From the NCBI RefSeq assembly GCF_013394165.1, contig NZ_CP041330.1:496001-560000 (forward strand): DNA of 64,000 nt. The letters are read 5' to 3'. This DNA is from Pseudoalteromonas sp. Scap06. GTDB taxonomy: Bacteria > Pseudomonadota > Gammaproteobacteria > Enterobacterales > Alteromonadaceae. A model generated the notes under the pieces. The model did no database searches. It was given only the letters and a program-made list of their open reading frames with translations, and was not told where the DNA came from. Made by a program: the position numbers and the translations under genes. How positions within the stretch are numbered: position 1 is the first letter of the stretch; every line of letters begins with the position of its first letter. This document shows positions 7,690 through 16,577 of this stretch, piece by piece.

Positions 7690-8954
7690 TGTTTGGTAAA
7701 ATTGTTGAGTGGATAGACGACCGTATCCCAATGACACGTGTTTGGAATATGCACATTGCACAGTATCCAGCACCGAAAAACTTTAACTTCTGGTACTTCT
7801 TCGGCTCTCTAGCTATGTTAGTACTAGTAAACCAAATACTTACAGGTATTTGGTTAACGATGAACTATGTACCATCTGCTGAAGGTGCATTTGCATCAGT
7901 AGAATACATCATGCGTGATGTAGAGTACGGTTGGTTATTACGTTATTTGCATTCAACGGGTGCATCTGCGTTTTTCATCGTTGTTTACATGCACATGTTC
8001 CGTGGCATGATATACGGTTCTTACCAAAAACCACGTGAATTACTGTGGTTATTCGGTATGTTCATTTTCTTAGCCCTAATGGCTGAAGCATTCATGGGTT
8101 ACTTATTACCATGGGGCCAAATGTCGTTCTGGGGTGCACAGGTAATCATTTCATTATTCGGGGCTATCCCGGTTATTGGTGATGACTTAACACTGTGGAT
8201 CCGTGGTGACTATGTAATTTCAGGTGCAACGCTTAACCGCTTCTTCGCATTACACGTAATTGCACTGCCATTGGTTATTGTTATCTTAGTATTTTTACAC
8301 ATTGTTGCACTACACGAAGTGGGTTCTAATAACCCAGACGGTATTGATAACAAACGTAAAAAAGGAACTGTGGCTGAAGAAGACAAGCCTAAATTTAAGT
8401 TCCATGAATACTACACTGATAAAAAAGACATTATTGATGCGATTCCGTTCCACCCTTATTACACAGTAAAAGATATTGTGGGCGTGGTTGGTTTCTTAAT
8501 CTTGTTCTGCTGGGTTGTGTTCTTTATGCCTGCTATGGGTGGTTTCTTCTTAGAAGCGCCAAACTTTGAAGCAGCTAACCCACTTAAAACACCAGAGCAT
8601 ATTTTCCCTGTTTGGTACTTCACGCCATTCTATGCAATCTTACGTGCAATCCCTGACAAACTAATGGGTGTTGCAGCAATGGGTGCATCAATTGTTGTGC
8701 TAGCATTATTACCTTGGATTGACCGTGGTTCGGTTCGTTCAGTTCGTTACCGTTGTGGTTTCCACAAATGGAACATTGCAGGTTTTGTTGTTACTTTCGT
8801 TCTTTTAGGTTGGGTTGGTGCTACACCACAAACTGATTTTAAAACGATTGTTTCGCAAGTCTGTACTGTGACTTACTTTATGTTCTTCGTACTGTTATTC
8901 GTTTACAGTAAGAATGAAAAAACTAAGCCATTGCCTGAGAGGTTAACGAAATGA
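7689..8954 (+). CDS. petB: Cytochrome b subunit of the bc1 complex
   Basis: 421 residues with about eight membrane helices and haem-ligand histidines in the YLHSTGASAFF and YMHMFRGM helix and in FALHVIALPLVIVILVFLHIVALHE. The PEHIFPVWYFTPFYAIL segment corresponds to the PEWY Qo-site region, here written as PVWY. It carries the Q-cycle haems bL and bH. It overlaps petA by one base and petC by four. Confidence 0.97.
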   Translation: MFGKIVEWIDDRIPMTRVWNMHIAQYPAPKNFNFWYFFGSLAMLVLVNQILTGIWLTMNYVPSAEGAFASVEYIMRDVEYGWLLRYLHSTGASAFFIVVYMHMFRGMIYGSYQKPRELLWLFGMFIFLALMAEAFMGYLLPWGQMSFWGAQVIISLFGAIPVIGDDLTLWIRGDYVISGATLNRFFALHVIALPLVIVILVFLHIVALHEVGSNNPDGIDNKRKKGTVAEEDKPKFKFHEYYTDKKDIIDAIPFHPYYTVKDIVGVVGFLILFCWVVFFMPAMGGFFLEAPNFEAANPLKTPEHIFPVWYFTPFYAILRAIPDKLMGVAAMGASIVVLALLPWIDRGSVRSVRYRCGFHKWNIAGFVVTFVLLGWVGATPQTDFKTIVSQVCTVTYFMFFVLLFVYSKNEKTKPLPERLTK

Positions 8955-9694
8955 TGAAAAAGCTATTAATAGGTTTATTTGCTTTATCAGTAAACGTGTT
9001 ACCTGCAATGGCGGCAGGCCCGTCAGTTCCTCTAATGGAAGCGGGTAACGATATATCTGATCAACCTTCTTTGCAGCGTGGCGCAAAGTTGTTCATGAAC
9101 TACTGTCTTGGTTGTCACCAAATGCAGTATCAACGTTATGAACGTACTTTCCGTGACATTGGTATTCCAACAGAGATTGGTCAAGAGCAACTTATTTTTG
9201 ATGGTTCAAAAGTGGGTGGTCATATCCTTAACGCGATGGCAAAAGAAGATGCTGCAAAATGGTTTGGTGCGGCTCCGCCGGATCTAACTAACGTTGCGCG
9301 TGTGCGTGGCAGTGATTGGATTTACACCTATTTAAAATCGTTTTACAAAGATGAATCTCGTCCGTTTGGCGTAAATAATACGTTATTCCCATCGGTGGGT
9401 ATGCCACATGTTCTTCAAGAGTTGCAAGGTGTTCCTACTGCAATTACTGAAGAAGTAACAGTAGATGGTAAAACAACCACTCATATTACTGGTACAAAAA
9501 CAGATGGTACGGGTGAATTAAGTGTAGATGAATATGACCAAGCAGTTCGTGATTTAACGAATTTCCTAGAGTATGTAGGTGAACCTACACGTCTCGAGTC
9601 GGAAGCGCTAGGTATTAAGGTAATCGGATTTTTAATTATCCTATTTATCTTGGCATTTATGCTGAAGAAAGAATACTGGAGAGATGTTCATTAA
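8951..9694 (+). CDS. petC: Cytochrome c1 subunit of the bc1 complex
   Basis: 247 residues with a signal peptide (residues 1-21, ending AMAA). A c-type haem motif CLGCH lies at 52-56 and a C-terminal membrane anchor near 224-240 (VIGFLIILFILAFML). It passes electrons from the Rieske centre to soluble or membrane cytochrome c in the periplasm. The methionine axial ligand is probably in the MPHVLQELQG region. The ATG overlaps the petB stop (ATGA); a second ATG follows at once. Confidence 0.97.
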   Translation: MMKKLLIGLFALSVNVLPAMAAGPSVPLMEAGNDISDQPSLQRGAKLFMNYCLGCHQMQYQRYERTFRDIGIPTEIGQEQLIFDGSKVGGHILNAMAKEDAAKWFGAAPPDLTNVARVRGSDWIYTYLKSFYKDESRPFGVNNTLFPSVGMPHVLQELQGVPTAITEEVTVDGKTTTHITGTKTDGTGELSVDEYDQAVRDLTNFLEYVGEPTRLESEALGIKVIGFLIILFILAFMLKKEYWRDVH

Positions 9695-9720
9695 GTTTGA
9701 ACATATTTAAAGGTAATTTT

Positions 9721-9751
9721 GCAATAGGGGCTTAAGCCCCTATTGCTGTTT
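9721..9751 (+). terminator. Rho-independent terminator of petABC
   Basis: A perfect palindrome, GCAATAGGGGCTT with AAGCCCCTATTGC (9721-9746), is followed by TGTTTT. Confidence 0.85.
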
Positions 9752-9773
9752 TAGTTATTTAATGGAGGTAGGC

Positions 9774-10400
9774 ATGGCCGTAGCTGCCAATAAGCGCCCT
9801 GTAATGACCCTTTTTTCTGGTGCTAACTGTATGTATAGCCACCAAGTACGCATTGTACTTGCTGAAAAAGGTGTAAGTGTAGATATTCATATGGCTGAAA
9901 AGGATAACCTGCCAGAAGCACTTCACGAAATTAACCCTTACGGCACAGTGCCAACACTGATTGACCGTGAGCTTGGTTTATATCAGGCAAACATCATCAT
10001 GGAATACCTTGATGAACGTTTTCCTCATCCTCCACTAATGCCTGTATATCCGGTCATGCGTGGTCGTAGTCGATTAATGATGCACCGTATTGATACTGAT
10101 TGGTACAGCCTAGCTGAAAAAATCATTAACAACACATCTGATGCCGCGCAAGCTCGTAAAGAGCTGACAGAAGCATTACTTGCAATAGCACCAATCTTTA
10201 GTGAAGCGCCTTACTTTATGAGTGAAGAGTTTAGCTTAGTTGATTGTTACTTAGCACCACTATTATGGCGTTTACCAGAGTTTGGTATTGAGCTTAATGG
10301 TGCAGGCTCTAAAGAACTTAAAGAGTATATGATCCGTTTATTTGAACGTGAATCATTCCAAGCTTCTTTAACTGAAGCAGAGCGTGAGATCCGTTTATAA
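9774..10400 (+). CDS. sspA: Stringent starvation protein A
   Basis: A GST-fold, RNA-polymerase-associated transcription factor without glutathione transferase activity in the studied family member. It aids acid and stationary-phase survival. I choose the ATG at 9774 because GGAGGT precedes it and MAVAANKRPVMTLFSG matches the family start; an in-frame ATG at 9762 would overlap the RBS. The thioredoxin-like N-terminal domain (SGANCMYSHQVRIVLAEKGV) is followed by a helical domain with SLVDCYLAPLLWRLP. The TAA overlaps the sspB ATG by one base. Confidence 0.96.
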   Translation: MAVAANKRPVMTLFSGANCMYSHQVRIVLAEKGVSVDIHMAEKDNLPEALHEINPYGTVPTLIDRELGLYQANIIMEYLDERFPHPPLMPVYPVMRGRSRLMMHRIDTDWYSLAEKIINNTSDAAQARKELTEALLAIAPIFSEAPYFMSEEFSLVDCYLAPLLWRLPEFGIELNGAGSKELKEYMIRLFERESFQASLTEAEREIRL

Positions 10401-10837
10401 TGACTTCTAATCGTCCTTATTTACTACGCGCTTTTTTTGATTGGATTGTTGATAACGAATGCACGCCACACTTAGTGGTGAATGCTGACTTTCCTGCAGT
10501 GCAAGTGCCAACACAGTTTGTCCAAGATGGCCAAATTGTATTGAACATAAGCCCTTCGGCGGTTACGCAGTTTTCGTTAGATAATACTCAGCTTAGCTTT
10601 AACGCGCGCTTTGGCGGCCAGCCAATGCAAGTGTACGTGCCTTTAGGGGCTGTACTTGCAATATATGCACGTGAAAATGGCGAAGGCACGGTCTTTACTG
10701 CAGATGAGTTTTTAGAGGACGAAGACGATTTTGCTCCAGAGCTTGAAAGTGTCGATTCATCACCAGAGATAGTTGATGAAACGCCAGCTCCCAAGCCTGA
10801 AAAGAAAAAAGGCTCACATTTACGCGTTATAAAATAG
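10400..10837 (+). CDS. sspB: ClpXP adaptor protein SspB
   Basis: 145 residues. The folded N-terminal domain (RPYLLRAFFDWIVDNECTPHLVV, then the FNARFGGQPMQVYVPLGAVLAIYARENG sheet) binds SsrA tags. A long acidic linker (about 110-135) leads to the short C-terminal peptide GSHLRVIK, which docks on the ClpX zinc-binding domain. It delivers tagged stalled-ribosome products to ClpXP. It follows sspA with a one-base overlap and precedes a strong terminator. Confidence 0.97.
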   Translation: MTSNRPYLLRAFFDWIVDNECTPHLVVNADFPAVQVPTQFVQDGQIVLNISPSAVTQFSLDNTQLSFNARFGGQPMQVYVPLGAVLAIYARENGEGTVFTADEFLEDEDDFAPELESVDSSPEIVDETPAPKPEKKKGSHLRVIK

Positions 10838-10851
10838 CCCGTAAATGTTAG

Positions 10852-10880
10852 AAAAAAACCGCTTAATAAGCGGTTTTTTT
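10852..10880 (+). terminator. Rho-independent terminator of sspAB
   Basis: AAAAAAACCGCTTA pairs with the ATAAGCGGTTTTTTT strand, and T-rich sequence follows. Confidence 0.92.
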
Positions 10881-10904
10881 TATGTCTGTATAAATATGAA
10901 AGTT

Positions 10905-11385
10905 TACGGGCAACGGGCAATGGGTAGCGGGCGGCGAGAGGCGGGTTAAGATTGATTGGTGCAGCAGCGGGTTTACACCGCGTCTGGTCTAAAGTGAAGA
11001 GCAGGTTTTAGGTATTAGGTCTAGGTGTTAGGTAGAGATTAAGCCAAGCAGGGTGTTTGGGTTCACGGCATTGGGCAGCGGGCTGCGAGAGGCGACCAAC
11101 GGGCCTAGAGACTCGAATTAATTAGTTGGGCTAATGGTTGTTGTTTTCTCATTTACTCCTCATTCACTTCTCTTTGTGCAAAAAGATTTTAAAGAGATTT
11201 TATTCACCACAGAGTGGGCAGAGCACACAGAGGAAATGATTAAAGGCATGTTTTATTTGTCCTGTCTTCTCTGTGTAGCGCGAAGCGTCTCTGTGTACTC
11301 TGTGGTTCAAAATGGTTTTGTAGGCGGGGCTTTATGCCGCGCATTTTACTAAACCCTGCGTGAGGTAAACTCCCGCCTACAGGTA
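10905..11385. repeat. Mosaic intergenic repeat, copy C (convergent spacer sspB / dolP)
   Basis: This is the fullest copy. GC-rich ACGGGCAACGGGC units (10907-10945) are followed by a segment shared with copy A (GGTGCAGCAGCGG, GCGTCTGGT, about 10957-10988). Heptamers GGTTTTA, GGTATTA, GGTCTA, GGTGTTA, GGTAGAG follow at 11004-11037, then AGATTAAGCCAAGCA and GGTGTTTGG as in copy A. Next is a CACAGAG inverted repeat (11146-11309) and the palindromic GTAGGCGGGGCTTTATGCCGCG module (11320-11343). A 72-codon ORF at 11134-11352 is made of these repeats and is not called as a gene. Confidence 0.75.
11202..11309. repeat. Imperfect inverted repeat built on CCACAGAG / CTCTGTGG
   Basis: Left arm TTCACCACAGAGTGGGCAG and CACACAGAGG (about 11213-11233). 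Right arm CTCTGTGTAGCGCG and CTCTGTGTACTCTGTGG (about 11269-11306). The arms can fold back on each other. A related truncated copy is at 57925-58010, sharing the lead-in TCTCATTTACTCCTCATT. Confidence 0.7.
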
Positions 11386-11388
11386 TAA

Positions 11389-11420
11389 AAAAACCTTGCG
11401 ATGTTAACCGCAAGGTTTTT
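11389..11420 (-). terminator. Rho-independent terminator of the lpoA-dolP operon (hairpin copy C)
   Basis: The same AAAAACCTTGCG / CGCAAGGTTTTT stem as at 699 and 2364, with a poly-A run on the plus strand giving U in the minus transcript. Two heptamers (TCGAACT, TCGAACC at 11428-11441) lie between it and the dolP stop codon. Confidence 0.85.
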
Positions 11421-11427
11421 AAATTTC

Positions 11428-11441
11428 TCGAACTTCGAACC
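11428..11441 (-). repeat. Short heptamer array TCGAACT-TCGAACC
   Basis: Two units only, 8 bases after the dolP stop codon on the minus strand. It is the shortest of the four arrays joined to the common hairpin. Confidence 0.8.
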
Positions 11442-11449
11442 TGAGACTT

Positions 11450-12016
11450 TTACAAATACTCAAATACTTTAACTACTCGCTCTACGCCAGAGATGTTGCG
11501 AGCTATATTAACGGCTTGGTTTGCTTCAGCGTCAGATACTAGCCCCATTAAGTATACTTCGGCATTTTCAGTCACTACTTTTATATTATTACTGCTGATA
11601 TTTTCAGCCGCTAAAAGCTGCGCTTTTACTTTTGAGGTTAACCATGAATCGTGTGTTTGCGTGGTGATACCAATATTAGAGCCAATGCGAAGTTGGTTAT
11701 GAATTTTGCGGATACCAGATAGGTTCTCAATGGTTTTAAACGCTTGGTTTTTCATTTCTTGGTTAGGCACTTGGCCTACCATTAAAACCACGCCATTTAC
11801 GCTTATAACGCTGATATGAGCAAACTTGTTAAGGCGTTCATCTTCACTAATAGCAATGCTGGCTTTTATTTCAATGTTGTTGTCGTCTATTTGTGACCCA
11901 ATGGTTCGTCTATCGTTAGCGGCAGTAACAGCACTGGCTGTACCGGCGACCACAGCAGCGGCACAGCCTTGTAATAACACAACAGTGCCTAAAATAATTA
12001 GGGAGCGTTTAAACAT
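11450..12016 (-). CDS. dolP: BON-domain outer-membrane lipoprotein DolP (YraP)
   Basis: 188 residues with a lipoprotein signal (lipobox LLQGC, modified C18). Two BON domains follow, about 45-112 and 118-188, each with the pattern of a helix, GVVLMVGQV- or AEVYLMGLV-type strands and a final helix. It is an outer-membrane integrity factor that binds anionic phospholipid in E. coli. It is last in the lpoA-yraN-diaA-dolP operon, overlapping diaA by 8 bases, the same order as in enterics. Confidence 0.93.
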   Translation of the reverse strand: MFKRSLIILGTVVLLQGCAAAVVAGTASAVTAANDRRTIGSQIDDNNIEIKASIAISEDERLNKFAHISVISVNGVVLMVGQVPNQEMKNQAFKTIENLSGIRKIHNQLRIGSNIGITTQTHDSWLTSKVKAQLLAAENISSNNIKVVTENAEVYLMGLVSDAEANQAVNIARNISGVERVVKVFEYL

Positions 12017-12602
12017 AATTTTCGTCCTGAGGGAAAAGAGTTAAATCCACCAACTCACTTAAACAGTGAAGGTTCACTAAATGCGATTCAATAATGCGAC
12101 TCGGGCGTTTAGACGGCGTACGAATTTCTACATCGTTATGGCCAAGCAAGCCAACGAGTTCGCCGCCATCATCGCCTACCATTACTATGACCTTCATATC
12201 TTTGGTAAGTGCCGCTTCTACTGCAGAAATTATGTGTTTTTCATTACCATTAATGGCAAGTACCAATAATAAGTCACCTTGCTGAGCAAAGGCGCGAACT
12301 TGGCGTGCAAAGGTATCGTGGTCATCTATTTGATTGCCTTGGCCAAGGTTAATATTTTCTTGTGAGAGAGCGATTGCAGGTAAGCAAGGGCGTTCTGTTT
12401 CGTAAAAATTAACCAGTACGCCTGCCATGTGTTGCGCCAGCATATGGCAATTTGCAGTACCGCAACAGATCAACTTATTCCCATTGATCAGGCTTTGTGC
12501 AATGGTAAATGCCGCTGATTCTAACGCGCTTGGCAACACTTCGCCTGCGGCTATTTGAACTTGAATACTTTCTTTAAAAATTTCTTTAATTGTATCTTGC
12601 AT
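12009..12602 (-). CDS. diaA: DnaA initiator-associating protein DiaA (SIS domain)
   Basis: 197 residues, a single SIS (sugar isomerase) fold related to GmhA. Conserved features are the N-terminal helix, GNKLICCGTANCHMLAQHMAGVLVN, DLLLVLAINGNEKHIISAVEAA and an HLVNLHCLSELVDLTLF C-terminus. In E. coli it binds DnaA as a tetramer and promotes assembly at oriC. The lpoA-yraN-diaA-dolP context separates it from true phosphoheptose isomerase, although the sequence alone cannot exclude that. Confidence 0.9.
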   Translation of the reverse strand: MQDTIKEIFKESIQVQIAAGEVLPSALESAAFTIAQSLINGNKLICCGTANCHMLAQHMAGVLVNFYETERPCLPAIALSQENINLGQGNQIDDHDTFARQVRAFAQQGDLLLVLAINGNEKHIISAVEAALTKDMKVIVMVGDDGGELVGLLGHNDVEIRTPSKRPSRIIESHLVNLHCLSELVDLTLFPQDENYV

Positions 12603-12743
12603 GGGTTACCAACAATTTATCTCTAATTCTGTGTGAGCTCACACCGGCTTTATTAAAAGGTAATTATTTTAGGCGTTAGCTAATGTTTAACTGTATGCTC
12701 AACATGAAGCTGTTGTAATCGTCTTATTTTTATACATCAGACA

Positions 12744-13115
12744 TTAAAATACGTTTTTCAGCCAGTTAATATGTAATGACGGTTCGCCTGTTATAGCTAC
12801 GTAATCAATACGTAATGGCTGGTTTTTTAAGTTTTTAGCACCAAGGTAATGATAAATAGTGCGCTTTAACTTAGCTTGCTTTTGCGGGCTTAGCGCATAA
12901 TTAGCGCCGCCTTTTATGTTATTTTTACGAAACTTAACTTCAACAAACACTAAGATGTCACCGTCTTTCATAATGACATCAAGTTCGCCGTAGGGGCAGT
13001 AGTAATTACGCTCAATCGCTTTTAAACCTTGCGCTTCTAAATACTTTTGCGCTTGGCGCTCATAATACTGGCCTTTTTCACGACTATTTTGCCACAGCTG
13101 TTTAAACCACGACAT
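12744..13115 (-). CDS. yraN: UPF0102 family endonuclease-like protein YraN
   Basis: 123 residues with the restriction-endonuclease-like core GQYYERQAQKYLEAQG, then GELDVIMKDGDILVFVEVKFRK (an ELD...EVK catalytic-type motif). The biochemical role is not established. AAGGGG precedes its ATG and it starts 9 bases after lpoA, so the two are cotranscribed. A 140-base gap to diaA shows no gene. Confidence 0.9.
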   Translation of the reverse strand: MSWFKQLWQNSREKGQYYERQAQKYLEAQGLKAIERNYYCPYGELDVIMKDGDILVFVEVKFRKNNIKGGANYALSPQKQAKLKRTIYHYLGAKNLKNQPLRIDYVAITGEPSLHINWLKNVF

Positions 13116-13124
13116 GCTAACCCC

Positions 13125-15005
13125 TTAGTTAATTATGGTTATGCCATCGTTTGCTGATTGCATAAATAGCGGCACAGGGCGTTGCGTCTTTAATTCCACT
13201 GGGTTTATACGGCGATTGCTGTACTGCGCCCATTGCAGTGAACGTTCAATATCACCGGCACTATTAATGGATAATTTACCGCTTAAGCCTGAAAAGTATT
13301 TATCGGGTGTAATGCTCAGCTGTCTAATATCATTCAGCATGGCGACGGCATCGTAGGCCATGGCAAATAAACGTTGGCTAATATCAGCCTGTTCAGGCCA
13401 TAAATCATTATATTGCTTACGTAGATTATGCTGCGTAATTTGTGAGTCTAACATCCAAGGAAGTTCGGTAAAGTAAAGCCCATCTAAATCGCCTTTGTCA
13501 GTGGTATCTATTTGCTTACTATGACTTTTAGAGCTGGCGTAAATAGGGATTCTGTCGGCAAAGGTGCTTACGTTAACATCCAGATAAGGCTTAATTAATC
13601 GGGTCTCTATGGCGTCACCTAATATATAAATTGCATCAATATCGCCACGTGAACGGGTTTCACTTTCTACTTCTTTATTAAAAAGTGTTTTAACCGATTT
13701 AATACGCTCTTTTGATTTATCAACTTCTAGCAAGCTGGTAATGGTATTGGGCATATCTTTATTGTCGTTGTAAAAGCCAACTTGTGTGGTTGTTTCACTA
13801 TAGCGTTGCCATTGCAGGTTAAAGTAGTCAATTAAGCGCTGACCATTGGTATTATTTGGCGCTAGCAACATAGGTTTTTGATAACCTTGCGCTAAAAAAT
13901 GCTCTAGAGTTTGTTGTACTTCATGCTCAGGATTAAGCGCAAAAAAGTAGTGCTGCAAAGAGGTTCGTTCGCCATCAAAGGTATTTAAATGTAATGTGGG
14001 TATATCGAGTAATGTATTGGTATTAGCGAGCTTATCTATATTGGCTTTTAATAGCGGGCCAATAACAAAGTCTGGTTGTAATTGCGAAATCTGTGCGCTC
14101 AACGCTTCGGTTTCGGTATTTTCATCAATAAACAGCGTTTCGCTAATCTCTTTTTTATCAAGTGCAGCCAGTATGCCGGCTTTTAATGCATCCCCTAAGC
14201 GCTTGTTAGCACCTGACTGAGGTAATAGCACAACTAAGCGTTCAATATTTAGTGGTGCTAATTCATTGGCGTAAGTATCTTGTTTTGGTAAAACATTGCT
14301 ACCAGGGTGCCCAAGGTAACGGCGGCGCCAATTATTAATCGCTTGGTCTAAATCAACAGAGCTGTTGGCATAAACCTGATGATACAAAGCTAAGTTAACC
14401 CAGCCTTGTTGAATAACCGAGCCACGGTTAAATCGCTCTAATGCGTATGAAGAAAGCTGCTTTAAATTATGCCAAAGTGCGTCATTAAGTTTAGGGATAG
14501 AAATATTATTTTTTGCTACCGATTCAGAGGCAGCAAAAAAGTAAGGAGCTGCACGTTTTGGTAAGTCTTGCGACGCAAAAATGCTGGCAGTTAAAAATTG
14601 GTGCCAAGCAAAATGCTCAGGTTGCTTAAGTTGCCCCCCAAGCGTGTTTAGTACCTCAAGTGCTTGCTGATTTTTATTTTGCTCTTTTTGCGCAAAGGCA
14701 ATGTATAAACGATTTTGAATTTGATCAACACTGGCGGTAAGTGCAAGTTCAGTGCATATTTTTTCGAGTAGTGGCCAGTTTTCTTCTGTAATTGCGCTAT
14801 CACGAGCACTATAAAGCAGCTGGATTTTATCAGCGCCATAGCGGTTTTGCGCTAATTGGTAAATAGATTGCGCATTTAGTGCTTCATTTTTCAGCGTATT
14901 GGCACTGTTACTTAAGTTATCGCTGGTTTTAATTGGTTTTTCGGTTGTGCTACACGCCGATAACCCTGACAATATAATTAATAGACTAACTAGTTTAAGT
15001 CGCAC
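13125..15005 (-). CDS. lpoA: Penicillin-binding protein activator LpoA
   Basis: 626 residues. It is a lipoprotein with lipobox LSAC (C18), an N-terminal TPR-like helical domain (about 40-240) and a C-terminal periplasmic-binding-protein-like domain (about 255-610; VVLLPQSGANKRLGDALKAGI, IDAIYILGDAIETRLIKPY). In E. coli it is anchored in the outer membrane, spans the periplasm and stimulates PBP1A. First gene of the minus-strand operon, divergent from rsmI across 60 bases. Confidence 0.93.
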   Translation of the reverse strand: MRLKLVSLLIILSGLSACSTTEKPIKTSDNLSNSANTLKNEALNAQSIYQLAQNRYGADKIQLLYSARDSAITEENWPLLEKICTELALTASVDQIQNRLYIAFAQKEQNKNQQALEVLNTLGGQLKQPEHFAWHQFLTASIFASQDLPKRAAPYFFAASESVAKNNISIPKLNDALWHNLKQLSSYALERFNRGSVIQQGWVNLALYHQVYANSSVDLDQAINNWRRRYLGHPGSNVLPKQDTYANELAPLNIERLVVLLPQSGANKRLGDALKAGILAALDKKEISETLFIDENTETEALSAQISQLQPDFVIGPLLKANIDKLANTNTLLDIPTLHLNTFDGERTSLQHYFFALNPEHEVQQTLEHFLAQGYQKPMLLAPNNTNGQRLIDYFNLQWQRYSETTTQVGFYNDNKDMPNTITSLLEVDKSKERIKSVKTLFNKEVESETRSRGDIDAIYILGDAIETRLIKPYLDVNVSTFADRIPIYASSKSHSKQIDTTDKGDLDGLYFTELPWMLDSQITQHNLRKQYNDLWPEQADISQRLFAMAYDAVAMLNDIRQLSITPDKYFSGLSGKLSINSAGDIERSLQWAQYSNRRINPVELKTQRPVPLFMQSANDGITIIN

Positions 15006-15065
15006 AAAGATTTCCCATACGTTAACGCGATTTGCTTATATTACTGACTGACGCAGGAGACCTCA

Positions 15066-15923
15066 ATGTTAAATGAGGAGAATTCACAGAAAATTGGCAC
15101 TCTTTACGTTGTTGCCACCCCAATCGGCAATTATGACGACTTAAGTCAGCGTGCAATCGCGACATTATCGCAGGTTGACTTAATCGCGGCTGAAGACACT
15201 CGCCATACTGGTAAGCTACTTAGCCACTTTGGTATTAAGGCTAAAACCTTTGCGTTACATGACCATAATGAAAAGCAAAAAGCGCAGCAAATTATCGACC
15301 AACTTAATCAAGGGTTAAATATTGCATTAGTTTCTGATGCAGGCACGCCGCTTATAAGCGACCCTGGCTATGCGGTGGTTAACTTATGTCGTGAGCAGGG
15401 CGCAAGTGTAACACCCGTGCCTGGCGCATGTGCTGCTATTACGGCGGTATGTTGTTCTGGGTTACCTACTGACCGTTTTCAATTTATTGGTTTTACACCT
15501 GCTAAAAGTAAAGCGCGACAAGACTTTTTTATAGATGCGGTTAACTCAAGTATTACCAGTATTATGTATGAAAGTACCCATCGTATTATGGCAAGCCTTG
15601 ACGATTTAGAAGTGGCGCTAGGTAGTGAGCAGCAAGTGGTATTTGCCAAAGAGCTAACTAAAACCTTTGAAACCTTTTTTAATGGCACAGTGAGTGAGTT
15701 AAAGCAGTTTTTAACTGACGATCCTACCAAGCAACGCGGTGAAATAGTACTCATGCTGCCAGGGAAAGCTAAGGTAGTTGACGATATTCCGCCAGAAGCC
15801 CGTAAAATGTTAGCGTTACTTGAAAACGAAATGCCAATGAAAAAAGCGTGTGGTGTAGTAGCCGATTACTTCGGTATGAAAAAAAACGCGCTGTATAAAA
15901 CAATTATTGAAGAAAAACAGTAA
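15066..15923 (+). CDS. rsmI: 16S rRNA (cytidine1402-2'-O)-methyltransferase RsmI
   Basis: 285 residues with a tetrapyrrole-methylase fold. Motifs are GTLYVVATPIGNYDDLSQRA, AAEDTRHTGKLL, SDAGTPLISDPGY and VPGACAAITAVCCSGLPTDRF. It 2'-O-methylates C1402 at the ribosomal P site with SAM. GGAG lies 8 bases before the ATG. Its divergent pairing with lpoA is conserved in gammaproteobacteria (yraL). Confidence 0.97.
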   Translation: MLNEENSQKIGTLYVVATPIGNYDDLSQRAIATLSQVDLIAAEDTRHTGKLLSHFGIKAKTFALHDHNEKQKAQQIIDQLNQGLNIALVSDAGTPLISDPGYAVVNLCREQGASVTPVPGACAAITAVCCSGLPTDRFQFIGFTPAKSKARQDFFIDAVNSSITSIMYESTHRIMASLDDLEVALGSEQQVVFAKELTKTFETFFNGTVSELKQFLTDDPTKQRGEIVLMLPGKAKVVDDIPPEARKMLALLENEMPMKKACGVVADYFGMKKNALYKTIIEEKQ

Positions 15924-15953
15924 ATGTTTACTGCGTAGTGCGGTGCTCTCATG

Positions 15954-15959
15954 TATACT
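15954..15959 (+). promoter_or_regulatory. -10 box of rnpB
   Basis: TATACT lies 7 bases before the predicted RNA 5' end. No clear -35 hexamer is seen at 16-18 bases. CTGCGT at 15931 is the best placed but poor. Confidence 0.5.
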
Positions 15960-15966
15960 GCGCGCC

Positions 15967-16330
<364 letters not shown>

Positions 16331-16337
16331 ATTCAAT

Positions 16338-16371
16338 AAAAAAGCCCGCAGTTAACGCTGCGGGCTTTTTT
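16338..16371 (+). terminator. Rho-independent terminator of rnpB
   Basis: AAAAAAGCCCGCAG and CTGCGGGCTTTTTT pair around a TTAACG loop, then T-rich sequence. Confidence 0.93.
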
Positions 16372-16384
16372 GTGTTTGAGACAA

Positions 16385-16479
16385 GCTGTCAGGTTCCAGG
16401 CGGGAGGGGGGCGGCGAGCTTCGGGTTGCGGGCTTAAAACCTAACCCCGACGCGAGACTAAGTATCGCTTTAAGGCATA
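16385..16479. repeat. Mosaic intergenic repeat, copy D (convergent spacer rnpB / mscS)
   Basis: GC-rich units (GGCGGGAGGGGGGCGGCGAG, GGGTTGCGGGC) are followed by ACCCCGACGCGAGACTAAG and AAGGCATAAAA, matching the end of copies B and C. It runs into hairpin D. Confidence 0.6.
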
Positions 16480-16511
16480 AAAAACCTTGTAATGTTAACC
16501 GCAAGGTTTTT
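16480..16511 (-). terminator. Rho-independent terminator of the MscS gene (hairpin copy D, diverged)
   Basis: Left arm AAAAACCTTG, right arm CAAGGTTTTT. Copy D has GTAA where the other three have GCGA, so the stem is two pairs shorter. Confidence 0.75.
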
Positions 16512-16518
16512 AAATTTC

Positions 16519-16574
16519 TCGAACCTCGAACCTCGAACCTCGAACCTCGAACCTCGAACCTCGAACCTCGAACC
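16519..16574 (-). repeat. Heptamer array (TCGAACC)8
   Basis: Eight exact copies, ending 3 bases from the complement of the MscS gene stop codon. It is the longest array in the window. Confidence 0.95.
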
Positions 16575-16577
16575 TAT

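Noticed and set aside
11134..11352. 72-codon plus-strand ORF between sspB and dolP
   Set aside because: It is made of the CACAGAG inverted repeat and the GGGGCTTTATGCCGCG module, both repeats found elsewhere.
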